DNA from: Streptomyces mobaraensis
GTDB lineage: Bacteria > Actinomycetota > Actinomycetes > Streptomycetales > Streptomycetaceae
Reading direction: 5' to 3'
NCBI RefSeq assembly: GCF_020099395.1
Contig: NZ_CP083590.1
Span: 6,634,001-6,698,000 of the forward strand
Length of the DNA stretch: 64,000 bases
The position numbers were made by a program, and so were the translations under genes. The notes under the pieces were generated by a model, which made no database searches, had not been told where the DNA came from, and worked only from the letters and a program-made list of their open reading frames with translations. Positions 17,187 to 26,071 of the stretch are shown in pieces; position 1 is the first letter of the stretch, and the number at the start of each line of letters is the position of its first letter.

Positions 17187-18434
17187 ATGGTCGTCCCCTA
17201 CGGTCCCCCGCCGCGCGCCAGCGCCATCGGCTGGCGGCTGCCCCCCTTCTACTGCCCGATCCCCGACGCCGTCCACCCCCGCCGCGACGCACTGGAGAAA
17301 CGGGCCGTCGCCTGGCTGGACGCCACCGGCATCTTCCGCGACGCCACCGACCGCGCCTGGAGCATCGCCACCCACAGCACCGACTTCAGCTGCCGGATGA
17401 TCCCCCACGGCCGCGACGAACCCCTGCTCCTCTTCATCGAGTGGAACCACTGGGCGTTCGCCCTCGACGACATCTGGCACGACACCGGCGCCGCCGACGT
17501 CAACACCGCCCACATCGTCGACCTCAACGCCCGGATCTCCCGCTGCCTGGAGGCGCCCGGCTCCGCCATGCTCGGCGACTCCCCGTTCGACCGGGCGCTG
17601 GAGGACCTCGCCGCCAGGACCCGGGCCGTGGCCACCCCGGTCCAGCTCCGCCGGGTCGCCGAAGGCATGCGCGACTGGCTGTTCGGCGCCTCCTGGCAGG
17701 TCAGCAACATCGAACGCCGGGTGATGCCCACGCTCTCCGACTACGTGGCGCTGCGCCCCTCGATCAACGGCACCCGCTTCTCCCTCGCCTGGAGCGAGAT
17801 CGCCAACGGCATCGAGGTGCCCGCCCCCGAGCTGGCCTCCGCCCCCGTCCAGGCGCTCACCGAGGCCGCCGGGTTCATCGTCAGCTGCGACAACGACCTG
17901 TTCTCCTACGCCAAGGAGGACGACCACGAGACCACCGACCAGAACATCGTCAACGTCCTCGTCCACCACAACGGCACCTCCGCCGACCGGGCGCTCACGG
18001 AAGCCCTCGCCATAAGGGACCGGGCCATGACCCTGTTCCTGCGGCTGCGCGACCGGATCGCCCGGGACGCGGGCCCCGACCTCACCCGCTATCTCGAAGC
18101 GCTGGGCCACTACATCGCCGGCTGCATCCGGTGGATGAACGCGGCCCCCCGCTACGCCAGCCCCCGGAACCGGTACGACCTTCCGGTGCCGGGGGCCACC
18201 TACGGCATTACCTGGCGGGACACGCCCAGCGACCCGGCGACCGGACCGCTGCCCATCCCCTCCGCCGCCTGGTGGTGGGACCAGCTCGACGCGCTGTCCC
18301 ACGCGGCGGATCACTCACCCCGGAACCAGCGGACGAACGACCTCCACCACGCGCCGCGCGACCGGCCCGCGGACGAGGGGGCGTCGGCGGGCGGCGCCGG
18401 GACGCGCGTCGCACGGTCGCCGGCCGAGGTCTGA
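17187..18434 (+). CDS. Class I terpene synthase
   Basis: 415 aa, starting 2 bp after the methyltransferase stop. It has the aspartate-rich metal motif DDIWHD (94-99), the NSE triad NDLFSYAKE (236-244, fitting ND(L/I/V)xSxxKE) and a downstream RY pair (322-323). It is therefore a complete, probably active cyclase that ionises a diphosphate with Mg2+. It lacks the long Pro-rich N-terminus usual for 2-methylisoborneol synthases, and its Asp motif differs. The C-terminal 60 residues are low complexity and overlap the convergent P450 gene by 124 bp. The product is probably a methylated terpene; the skeleton is unknown. Confidence 0.85.
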   Translation: MVVPYGPPPRASAIGWRLPPFYCPIPDAVHPRRDALEKRAVAWLDATGIFRDATDRAWSIATHSTDFSCRMIPHGRDEPLLLFIEWNHWAFALDDIWHDTGAADVNTAHIVDLNARISRCLEAPGSAMLGDSPFDRALEDLAARTRAVATPVQLRRVAEGMRDWLFGASWQVSNIERRVMPTLSDYVALRPSINGTRFSLAWSEIANGIEVPAPELASAPVQALTEAAGFIVSCDNDLFSYAKEDDHETTDQNIVNVLVHHNGTSADRALTEALAIRDRAMTLFLRLRDRIARDAGPDLTRYLEALGHYIAGCIRWMNAAPRYASPRNRYDLPVPGATYGITWRDTPSDPATGPLPIPSAAWWWDQLDALSHAADHSPRNQRTNDLHHAPRDRPADEGASAGGAGTRVARSPAEV

Positions 18435-19756
18435 CCGCCGGAGCCGCCGTCCTCCTCCCGTGCCAGGGACTCGGCCGTCGGCTCGGGAGGAGCCGGCGGC
18501 AGCGGCGCCGCCGCCGTGAACTGCGCGGGCAGCGCGACGAGATGACGGGACATCAGTGACGACGACCAGCGCAGCTCGGTCTCGGACACCGCCAGCCGGA
18601 CGTCCGGCAGCCGGGTGATCAGCGCGTCGATGCCGGTGTCCGCGATGGCCCGGCCGATGTCCTGGCCGGGGCACTCGTGGGCGCCGCCGCTGAACGCCAG
18701 GTGCGAGCGGTTGCCGTGCACCGGCGTGGTGGGGTCCGGCCGGATCGCCGTGTCCACGTTGGCCGCGGCCAGCCCCAGCACCAGGGCGTCCCCGGCCTTG
18801 ATCCGGTGCCCGGCCAGCTCGGTGTCCTGGGTCGCCCAGCGGCCGAGGATGGTGATGAACGGCGGCTCGTCCCACAGCGTCTGCTCGACCGCGTCCGGCA
18901 GCGTCATATGGCCGCCCGCCAGGTTGGCCCGGCAGCGGGGATCGGTGAGCACCATCCGCAGGGTGTTCGCGATCAGGTTGGCCGTGGTCTCGAAGGCCGC
19001 GATCAGCACCAGCCGCAGGTGCTGCTGCACCTCCTCGTCCGACAGCTTGGACTCGTGCTCCAGCAGCCAGCTGGTGAAGTCCGGGCCCGGCTCGCGGTGC
19101 TTGCGCTCCACCGTCCGGCGCAGCGCCGCCTGGACGAACGCGTTGCTGCGGACGGCGGTCTCGGTGCCCTTGATCATGTCCCGGGCGGCCTGCACCAGTT
19201 CCGGGCTGTACTCCTCGTGCATGCCGAGAAGTTGGGTCATCACCATCATGGGCAGCGGTTCCGCGAACGCGTGCACCAGGTCGGCGGTGCCCGTCGCGCA
19301 GAACTCGTCGATCAGCTCGTTGGCGAACCGGGTGATGTGCCGCCGTACGCCCCGCCGGTCGAACCGGGCGATGGAGTCGTTGATGGCGCCGCGCCACCGC
19401 TCGTGCGCCTGCCCGTCGGCCATCGAGCAGATGGGCTGCCAGGTGGCGATGGGCGCCAGCGGGTGCTCCGGGCCGATCCGCCCCTCGCGCATGGCCCGCC
19501 AGATCCGCGAGTCGCGGGAGAACCGCGACGGCGTCCGGGTCACGTCCAGGTTCTCCCGGTAGCCCAGCACCAGCCAGGCCGGGACGTCCCCGCTGAGCAG
19601 GACCGGCGCCACCGCCCCGTGCCGCTCGCGGAGCTGCTCGTACAGGCCCATCGGGTCGTCCTCGGCGGCCGGCCCGTACAGCCGGGCCACGCCGCCGTCC
19701 CCGTAGGCGTGGGCCGGGCACTGCGGCGGGGGGGGCCGCCTGCGCGGCGTCGGCAC
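18311..19756 (-). CDS. CYP157-like cytochrome P450 of the conservon (ExxR missing; N-terminus possibly frameshifted)
   Basis: 481 aa as called from GTG 19756. The heme-Cys motif is FSGGAHECPGQDIG. The K-helix carries EQTLW (in DAVEQTLWDEPP) where nearly all P450s have ExxR, which is a documented hallmark of the CYP157 family. The I-helix region is LIAAFETTANLI, and the C-terminal tail is long and Pro/Ala-rich. The called start has no ribosome binding site. GTG 19781 overlaps the GTPase stop (GTGA) behind GGAG, but lies in another frame; a run of eight G (19728-19735 on the plus strand) separates the frames, and one base fewer would join them. It lies last in the conservon and overlaps the terpene synthase tail-to-tail. 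Confidence 0.88.
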   Translation of the reverse strand: MPTPRRRPPPPQCPAHAYGDGGVARLYGPAAEDDPMGLYEQLRERHGAVAPVLLSGDVPAWLVLGYRENLDVTRTPSRFSRDSRIWRAMREGRIGPEHPLAPIATWQPICSMADGQAHERWRGAINDSIARFDRRGVRRHITRFANELIDEFCATGTADLVHAFAEPLPMMVMTQLLGMHEEYSPELVQAARDMIKGTETAVRSNAFVQAALRRTVERKHREPGPDFTSWLLEHESKLSDEEVQQHLRLVLIAAFETTANLIANTLRMVLTDPRCRANLAGGHMTLPDAVEQTLWDEPPFITILGRWATQDTELAGHRIKAGDALVLGLAAANVDTAIRPDPTTPVHGNRSHLAFSGGAHECPGQDIGRAIADTGIDALITRLPDVRLAVSETELRWSSSLMSRHLVALPAQFTAAAPLPPAPPEPTAESLAREEDGGSGGQTSAGDRATRVPAPPADAPSSAGRSRGAWWRSFVRWFRGE

Positions 19757-19777
19757 GGGAGTGCTCGTCGGGAGGGG

Positions 19778-20401
19778 TCACTGTGGCTCCGGGGTGGTGT
19801 GAGCGAGGCTGTACAGGTACCGCATGAGGGTCATCAGGGCGTCGCGGCAGGAGGCGCGGTCGCGGGCGTCGCACGCGAAGATCGGCACGGACTCGGGAAG
19901 ATCCATCGCCGCCCGCAGCTCGGAGACCGGGTGGACGGGGGCGCCGGGGAAGGCGTTGACGGCGACCACGAAGGGCACGCCGCGCTCCTCCAGGATGCCC
20001 ACGACCTCGTAACTGACCTCCAGGCGGCGGGTGTCGAGCAGCACCACCGCGCCCAGGGCGCCCTCGAAGAGGCCGTCCCAGAGGAACCAGAACCGCTCCT
20101 GCCCGGGGGTCCCGAACAGGTACAGCACCAGTTGCTCGTTGATGCTGATGCGGCCGAAGTCCATGGCCACGGTGGTCTCGATCTTCTGCTCGATCCCCGC
20201 GATGTCGTCCACGCCGACGCCGGCCTGGGTCATCGTCTCCTCGGTGGTGAGCGGTCTGATCTCGCTCACCGTGCCGACGAGGGTGGTCTTGCCGACCCCG
20301 AAGCCGCCCACGATCACGACCTTCACCGCCGCCGCGGCGGTGGCCGGGAGGATGTCCTCCCTCCTGGGACCGGTGTGGGGGTCAGAGGTTTTGTAGTCCA
20401 T
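19778..20401 (-). CDS. cvnD: Conservon GTPase (CvnD-like)
   Basis: 207 aa. The Walker A motif GGFGVGKTT lies near residue 34, switch regions follow (TQAGVGVDDI), then a GTPGQERFW Walker-B/G3 segment and a VAVNAFPGA G4-like motif. It is a small Ras-like, MglA-type GTPase. In conservons, CvnA, B, C and D form a membrane-associated complex resembling eukaryotic GPCR signalling. The gene overlaps cvnC by 20 bp, so expression is coupled. Confidence 0.93.
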   Translation of the reverse strand: MDYKTSDPHTGPRREDILPATAAAAVKVVIVGGFGVGKTTLVGTVSEIRPLTTEETMTQAGVGVDDIAGIEQKIETTVAMDFGRISINEQLVLYLFGTPGQERFWFLWDGLFEGALGAVVLLDTRRLEVSYEVVGILEERGVPFVVAVNAFPGAPVHPVSELRAAMDLPESVPIFACDARDRASCRDALMTLMRYLYSLAHTTPEPQ

Positions 20402-20744
20402 GCATCACCGCCTCCAGGAGGCTTACGTCAGGAAGGGCAGCGACGGGGACCGGGGGTCTGGCTTCCACATGACCCCGGGTGAGGAGGTCGGTGAGGAGGA
20501 CGGTCACCGTGCTGACGGGCAGCGTGAGGTAAGCGGATATCTCGGCGACGGACAGCGGGTAGTCGCACATGCGCACGATCGTCCCGTGCTCGGGCTGGAG
20601 ACCGGGGTCGGTCTCCGTACGGGCGACGATCAGGGTCACCAGGTCCAGCCTGGTGGTGCCCTGCTTCGACTCGCCGCAGCCCTTGGTGACGATGTACAGC
20701 CGGTCCGGATTGCCGGGATCCCATGCCCTTTCGGGTTTGCTCAT
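20382..20744 (-). CDS. cvnC: Conservon DUF742 protein (CvnC-like)
   Basis: 120 aa from ATG 20744, overlapping the roadblock gene stop by 4 bp (ATGA). DUF742 features: a Tyr/Leu-rich N-terminus (RLYIVTKGCGESK) and a winged-helix-like C-terminus (PLSVAEISAYLTLPVSTVTV, LLTDLLTRGHV). It is a conservon partner that probably links the sensor kinase and the GTPase; DNA binding has been proposed for the fold but is not shown. Confidence 0.92.
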   Translation of the reverse strand: MSKPERAWDPGNPDRLYIVTKGCGESKQGTTRLDLVTLIVARTETDPGLQPEHGTIVRMCDYPLSVAEISAYLTLPVSTVTVLLTDLLTRGHVEARPPVPVAALPDVSLLEAVMHGLQNL

Positions 20745-21148
20745 GCCACCGGCCCGGTGACCCGCGGGGGACTGGTGAGGTGCTCGCCGATCCTGGCGAC
20801 CAGGTCGCGCATCCGGTGTCCCATCAGCCCGGCGTCGACGTCGTCGTCGGCGAGCACCGCCAGGAACGCGCCGGCACCGGCGGCCATGAGGTAGAAGAAA
20901 CCGCCGTCCACCTCGATCACCACCAGCCGCATCTGCCCGTCGCCGTGCGGGAACTCGGCGGCCACCGCCGTGGACAGGCTCTGCAGTCCCGCGCACGCGG
21001 CGGCCAGCCGGTCCGCGGCGTCGGTGTCCGTGCCGTGCTGAGCCATGCGCAGGCCGTCCGAGGACAGCACGATCACGTGCCGGATCTGGGGCACGCTGGA
21101 TGCCAGATCCTTGAGCATCCAGTCCATGTTGAACCGCTGCTGCGTCAC
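20741..21148 (-). CDS. cvnB: Conservon roadblock/LC7 protein (CvnB-like)
   Basis: 135 aa from GTG 21148, 4 bp after the kinase stop; ATG 21178/21181 would add about 10 residues and overlap the kinase gene. The roadblock/LC7 fold is seen in FNMDWMLKDLASSVPQIRHV and LSSDGLRMA. In MglA/MglB and conservon systems such proteins act as regulators of the Ras-like GTPase. It is translationally linked to cvnC by ATGA. Confidence 0.92.
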   Translation of the reverse strand: MTQQRFNMDWMLKDLASSVPQIRHVIVLSSDGLRMAQHGTDTDAADRLAAACAGLQSLSTAVAAEFPHGDGQMRLVVIEVDGGFFYLMAAGAGAFLAVLADDDVDAGLMGHRMRDLVARIGEHLTSPPRVTGPVA

Positions 21149-21152
21149 TTGG

Positions 21153-22640
21153 CTACTCTTTCTCGTCTGACGGGTCATCACTGGTCGGGCCCCGGTCGCC
21201 CTCCGGGGCGTCGCCCTTGAGGGCGCTGGTGAACGCGGCCAGCCACAGGCCCGGCTGGGTGGGCTCGGTCTCCGGCTCCGTACGCGGCGCGTTCTCGGCG
21301 GTGGCCGGAGCGACCGCCGCCGCGCGGGCGGCCATGCCGAGGGCGCGCCGGCGGCGCTGCGGAAGGCCGTTGGCGGTGTGGGTGCCCACGGCGGGGGTCT
21401 CCATCGCGGGCGGCGGGTCGGGGAGCGGACGGCCGGGCTTCTTGCGGACCTTGGGGGGCGGCAGCGTGGCGGCGCGGGCGATCTCGCCGCCCGGGGTGGC
21501 GCTGGCGGTGACCAGTTCGCTCGGGACGATCAGGACGGCGCGCACCCCGCCGTACGCCGAGGGCCGCAGGGACACCCGGAAGTCGTAGTTCTTGGCCAGC
21601 CGGCTGACCACGGCCAGGCCCAGCCGCGGGGTCTCGCCGAGGTCGTCGAGGTCGAAGCCGCGGTCGGCCATCTCCAGCACCCGGTCGGTGCGGCGGCGGT
21701 GCTCGTCGGTGAGGCCGACGCCCGCGTCCTCGATCTCGATGGCGACGCCGGACTGGATCTCGACGGCCGTCAGGTGCACCCGCGTCTCGGGCGGGGAGTA
21801 CCGGGTGGCGTTGTCGAGCAGTTCGGCCGCGGCGTGGATGACGGGCTCGACGCCCGGTCCGGTGATGGCGACGTCGGCGACCGAGTGCAGGTCGACCCGG
21901 CGGTAGTCCATGATCCGGGACATCGCGCCGCGCAGGACGTTGTACAGCGGCACCGGGTTCTTCCACTGGCGGCCGGGGCGGGAGCCACCGAGGACGGCGA
22001 TGCTGTCCGCGAGCCGGCCGATCAGCGCGGTGCCGTGGTCGAGGTGGAGCAGATCGCTGAAGACCTCGGGGGTGTTGCCGTGCCGGTCCTCCATCTCCCG
22101 GAGGTCGGTGGCCTGTTGGTGGACGATCGCCTGGACGCGGCGCGCGATGTTGACGAACGCCCGGTGGGCCGAGTCGCGCAGGCCCTCCTCGGCCTGGACC
22201 GCCTCGACCACGAACCGGATGACCTTGCGGTGCTCGGCGGCGTACGGGGAGCTGTCCGAGGGGGACGGCGCGACGGCGCGGACCACCTCGTCGGCGAAGG
22301 CGCCGCGCTGGAGCATCTCCACGGCCTTGGGGAGCAGTTCGCTCGCCAACCGGGCGGTAGCGGCGTCCTGTTGGGCCAGCTGGTGGCGGAGGGCGGCCTC
22401 CTGTTCGGCGCACCGGCGCCGCAGGGAGTTGATGACCCGGCCCCGACGGGCGGCCTCCGACGAGGTCAGGGCGACCGCCACGGTGGCGGCGGCCCCGCAC
22501 CAGGCCGTCGGGGTGCGGACGTCCAGGGGGGCCAGCAGGGCAGCGGTGGCGGTGCAGACCGCCAGCACCACAGGAGGGACCAGCCATATGAGGGACGAGG
22601 CGGGCCGCCTGACTTGAGGTGACGATCCAGTACCAACCAT
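21153..22640 (-). CDS. cvnA: Conservon sensor histidine kinase (CvnA-like)
   Basis: 495 aa from ATG 22640 with GAGGAAC upstream. Two N-terminal membrane helices (about residues 18-40 and 48-65) enclose a very short loop. A helical dimerisation region contains the LLHLDHGTALIGR H-like box, then a HATPase_c domain (N-box HAAAELLDNATRYSPP, G-boxes IEDAGVGL and RLGLAVVSRL). A disordered Pro/Arg-rich tail follows. It is the presumed receptor of the conservon. The first gene of the five-gene operon, it is preceded by a 530-bp region. Confidence 0.92.
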   Translation of the reverse strand: MVGTGSSPQVRRPASSLIWLVPPVVLAVCTATAALLAPLDVRTPTAWCGAAATVAVALTSSEAARRGRVINSLRRRCAEQEAALRHQLAQQDAATARLASELLPKAVEMLQRGAFADEVVRAVAPSPSDSSPYAAEHRKVIRFVVEAVQAEEGLRDSAHRAFVNIARRVQAIVHQQATDLREMEDRHGNTPEVFSDLLHLDHGTALIGRLADSIAVLGGSRPGRQWKNPVPLYNVLRGAMSRIMDYRRVDLHSVADVAITGPGVEPVIHAAAELLDNATRYSPPETRVHLTAVEIQSGVAIEIEDAGVGLTDEHRRRTDRVLEMADRGFDLDDLGETPRLGLAVVSRLAKNYDFRVSLRPSAYGGVRAVLIVPSELVTASATPGGEIARAATLPPPKVRKKPGRPLPDPPPAMETPAVGTHTANGLPQRRRRALGMAARAAAVAPATAENAPRTEPETEPTQPGLWLAAFTSALKGDAPEGDRGPTSDDPSDEKE

Positions 22641-23170
22641 CGAGTTCCTCGGGGGCTTGGGGGAATGTGTCGGGGGGCGACGTGGGACCACGGGGGAGGC
22701 GTCGCCGCCGGCGCCCGACAGGGGATTGCGGACGGTGCGAACGGGTGTGAGCAGAGGCCGAGGTTCCCGGATTCCCCGGGATCTCCCCGGGTTCGCCGGG
22801 GTTCGCCGGGGTTCTCCGGTCGCGTCGGCGCGGCGGTCGGCGGCAGCGAGCCGTAGTCGCCACGACCGCTGCGGGAATGGAGCGTAGCCTGTCGCGCGGT
22901 CGTCCGGCGCGAAGTTGTCATATTCGCGGAAAGGGCTGACGAGGCAATTCGAAAGGCGTCACAATGGCCCCGGGAACGGATTCTCGAAAACATTTTTGAA
23001 TGGCCTGAAAATGCGTTCGGGAGATCGGTGGGCCGTGCTCCGGGCGATCGGCGCGCCGTACCGCCGGGAGGTTCCGGGGTCTCCCCGGGCGGTCAGTCCG
23101 ACGAACCCTCCCCCCGGCGTCCGGACGTCCGGCTAGGCTCGCTCCACCACACTCATACGGGAGACACGTC
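22641..23170. other. Divergent upstream region between conservon and regulator gene
   Basis: No supported gene. 22765-22820 contains tandem units of the type CGCCGGGGTT and CCCCGGG. 22900-23020 is markedly AT-richer (CGAAAACATTTTTGAATGG) and probably holds promoters for cvnA leftwards and the ATPase gene rightwards. Confidence 0.45.
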
Positions 23171-25867
23171 ATGACGCGGCAAGAGCACGAACGGCGCCCG
23201 TACACCGCCCTGTTCGAGCGCGAACAGGAGGTGGCCGCCGCGGAGCGGGCCGTGGAGGCCCTGTGCGGCGGCGCGGACGGAACCGGCCGGCCGTCCGGCG
23301 GACTCCTCCTCTTCAACGGCGACGCGGGCGTCGGCAAGACCGCCCTGCTCGGGGAGATGCGCAGGCTGGCCACCGAGCGCGGCGGCTGCACGGTCCTCGC
23401 CGCCCGCGGCGGCGAGCAGGCGCAGTCCGTCCCCTTCCATGTCGTACGGCAGTTGCTCCAGCCCGCCCTGGCGCCGATGGAGGAGCGGCAGCGCCGGGAG
23501 ATCCTGGGCGACTGGTACGACATCGCGGGCCCCGCCCTCGGCATCGCGCCACCGGTGGGCCCGCAGGCCGACCCGCAGGGCGTGCGCGACGGACTCGACT
23601 GGCTCGTCACGCGGTTGGCCTGTACGAAGGAGCGGCTCGTCCTCGTCGTCGACGACGCGCACTGGGCCGACGCGGCGTCGCTCGCCTGGCTGACGTCCTT
23701 CACCGTCCGGCTGACGGAACTGCCGGTCCTGCTCGCCGTCGCCTACCGGCCCGACGAACTCCCCAAGCACTCACCGGCCTTCGCGGACCTGGTGAACGGC
23801 CGCGGCAACCGGCCGGTCACCCTGCACCCGCTCACCCCCGGCGCGGTCGCCGAGCTGGTGCGCACCGCCATGGGCCGGGAGGCCGACGACCCGTTCTGCC
23901 GCGAGGTCTGGGCCGTCACCGGCGGCAACCCCTACGAGGCCGTCGAGCTCGTCGCCAAGGCCCGGGACCGCAGCCTGCGGCCCATGGAGGAGTCCGCCGC
24001 CCTGCTGCGCGAACTCGGCGCCGCCGCCCGCGGCAGCGGCCTGGTCGCCCGGCTGGAGCGGCTGGGCAACGCCACCACCCGGTTCGCCTGGGGCGCGTCG
24101 GTGCTCGGCACCGAGATCCAGGTACGGGTGGCGGCCATGCTCGCCGGCATGAGCCCGGCCGAGGGCGCGGTCTGCGCCGACCGGCTGCGCGAGGCCCGCA
24201 TCCTCACCGGCGCCGCCGAGCTGGAGTTCGTCCACCCGCTGATCGCCACCGCCGTCTACCGGGCCATCCCGCCCGCCGCCCGCACCGCCATGCACGGCCT
24301 CGCCGCCTGGGCGGTCACCAACGCCGGCCACGGCCCGGCCGCCGCCTCCCGGCACCTGCTGTAGGTCCACCCCGACGGCGACCCCGACCTCGTCCGGCAG
24401 CTGCGCGAGGCCGCCCGCGAACACCTGGCCGTCGGCGCGCCCGAGGCGGCCCAGCGGTGTCTGGAGCGCGCGCTGGCCGAGCCGCCCCCGGAGGAGGACC
24501 GCGCCGAGGTCCTCTTCGAACTGGGCTGCTCCGCCCTGCTCACCTCGCCGCCCACCACCATCAACCACCTGCGCTCGGCGCTGGCCCTGTCCGGGCTGCC
24601 CAAGAACCTGCGCGTCGACGCCACCTACCGGCTCTCCCAGGCGTACGCCCACAACAGCCAGCTCGCCGAGGCCGCCGAAGTAGTCGCCGAGCACGCCGGG
24701 CAGGCCCCCGACGGCCCCGGCCGGATGCGCCTCCAGGCCGCCCACTTCCTCTGGAAGGGCATCCAGCTGGAGGAAGAGGGCGCGCACGCCCGCTCCCAGG
24801 AGATCGCCGACCTGGCCGAACGCCTCAGCGGCCGGGACAACGCCGAACGGGCCCTGCTCGCCCTGCGGGCCTTCGACGCCATGATCCAGGGCGAGGACGT
24901 CCTCCAGGTCGTCGAGCTCGCCGACCGCGCCCTGGTCGACGGACGCCTCGCCGACGGCATGGGCTGGACCAACACCGAGTGGGGCTTCGAACTCCCCAGC
25001 ATCATCGGCATCACCTACGCCTTCTGTGACCGGCTGGACAAGGCCGAGGAGCTGTTCGAGGAGGCGATCCGGGAGTTCGAGATCTCCGGCTGGCGCGGCG
25101 GACACCTCGCCTTCGCCCACGAGTTCCTCGGCCTCGTCCACCGCCGCCGCGGCGACCTGCGGAAGGCCGAAGCCCTCCTCCGCGAGGGGCTGCGGCTCGC
25201 CGACCGGCTGGGCCCCGGCGTCCCCATCCAGTGGGACGGCAGCTGCCTGCTGATCGACACCCTGCTCGCCAAGGGCGAGGTCGCCGAAGCCCAGGCCGTC
25301 GCCGAGAAGTACTCCTTCGGCCCGCCCTACCCGCCCGCCATGGTCATGCCCGACGCCGCCTGCGTCCTCGGCAGGCTGCTCCTCGCCCTCGGCCGCACCA
25401 AGGAAGCCGTCACCGAACTGGAGGCGGCGGGCCGGAGGCTGGACGAACGCGGCAGGCACAACGTCCTCTGGGCCCCCTGGTCCCTCGACCTGGCCACCGC
25501 CGTCGCCCCGGAGGAGCCCGAGCGGGCCCGCGAGCTCGCCGACCGCTCCCTGAAATACGCGAACCGGTTCGGCACCGAGACGGCGATCGGCGAGGCACTG
25601 CGCCGGGTCGCGTCCCTCGCCGGACCCGACGCGCCCGAGGAGGCCGTCCCCCGCCTGGAGCAGGCGGTCCGGCATCTGGACGCATCTCCGTGCCGGTACG
25701 AGCGGGCCTGCGGGCTGGTCGACCTGGGCACGGCCCTGCGGCGCGTCGGGCGGGGCGAGGAGGCGGCGGAGCGGCTCCGGGAGGGGTTGCGGATCGCGGA
25801 GGAGTGCGGGGCGGAGGGGGTGGCGGGGGCGGCTCGCGCGGAGCTGGCCGAAGTCGGGGTGGGGTGA
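23171..25867 (+). pseudogene. LAL-type ATPase/TPR regulator interrupted by an in-frame amber codon
   Basis: One frame runs from ATG 23171 to 25867 but contains TAG at 24362-24364. The first half (397 aa) holds the AAA/STAND ATPase: Walker A NGDAGVGKTALL, Walker B LVLVVDDAHWAD. The second half continues without a shift (VHPDGDPDLVRQLREAA) as about 500 residues of TPR-like helices; a restart at ATG 24725 is possible. CAG to TAG is the simplest origin. The protein would be about 898 aa yet lacks the C-terminal LuxR HTH of typical LAL regulators, ending ELAEVGVG at the start of a repeat element. It is probably a decayed or shortened regulator; a functional truncated ATPase or readthrough are alternatives. 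Confidence 0.75.
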
Positions 25868-26006
25868 GCCCCGGTCCCTCCCCTTCGCCGCTTCCTGGGG
25901 GGCTGCGCCCCAGACCCCGAAACCGCGCTCCGCGCGGTGGTCCTCAAACGCCGGACGGGCTGATTTATCAGCCCGTCCGGCGTTTGAGGACCAGGGGGTC
26001 TGGGGC
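25868..26006. repeat. Intergenic hairpin repeat, copy A (likely terminator)
   Basis: Contains a perfect 25-bp inverted repeat (25939-25963 with 25968-25992, loop TTTA) whose core is CCTCAAACGCCGGACGGGCT. It is preceded by a smaller ACCGCGC/GCGCGGT hairpin (25922-25938) and a module related to TTCGCCGCTTCCTGGGG. The same modules recur near 28.1, 48.2, 50.1 and 58.6 kb. It follows the interrupted regulator and precedes ku, so termination is likely. Confidence 0.85.
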
Positions 26007-26071
26007 ACTCCAACATGCGATCTCCGCCGCACCGGGGTGCCATGGAGGAAACCCCCGACGCGGAGGACGTC

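Noticed and set aside
17187..18434. Assignment as 2-methylisoborneol synthase
   Set aside because: N-terminal Pro-rich region and the usual Asp motif are absent, and no family 2 encapsulin gene is adjacent.
22765..22830. Origin-type iterons
   Set aside because: Only two or three degenerate units of CGCCGGGGTT, no replication protein gene or AT-rich unwinding region beside them.
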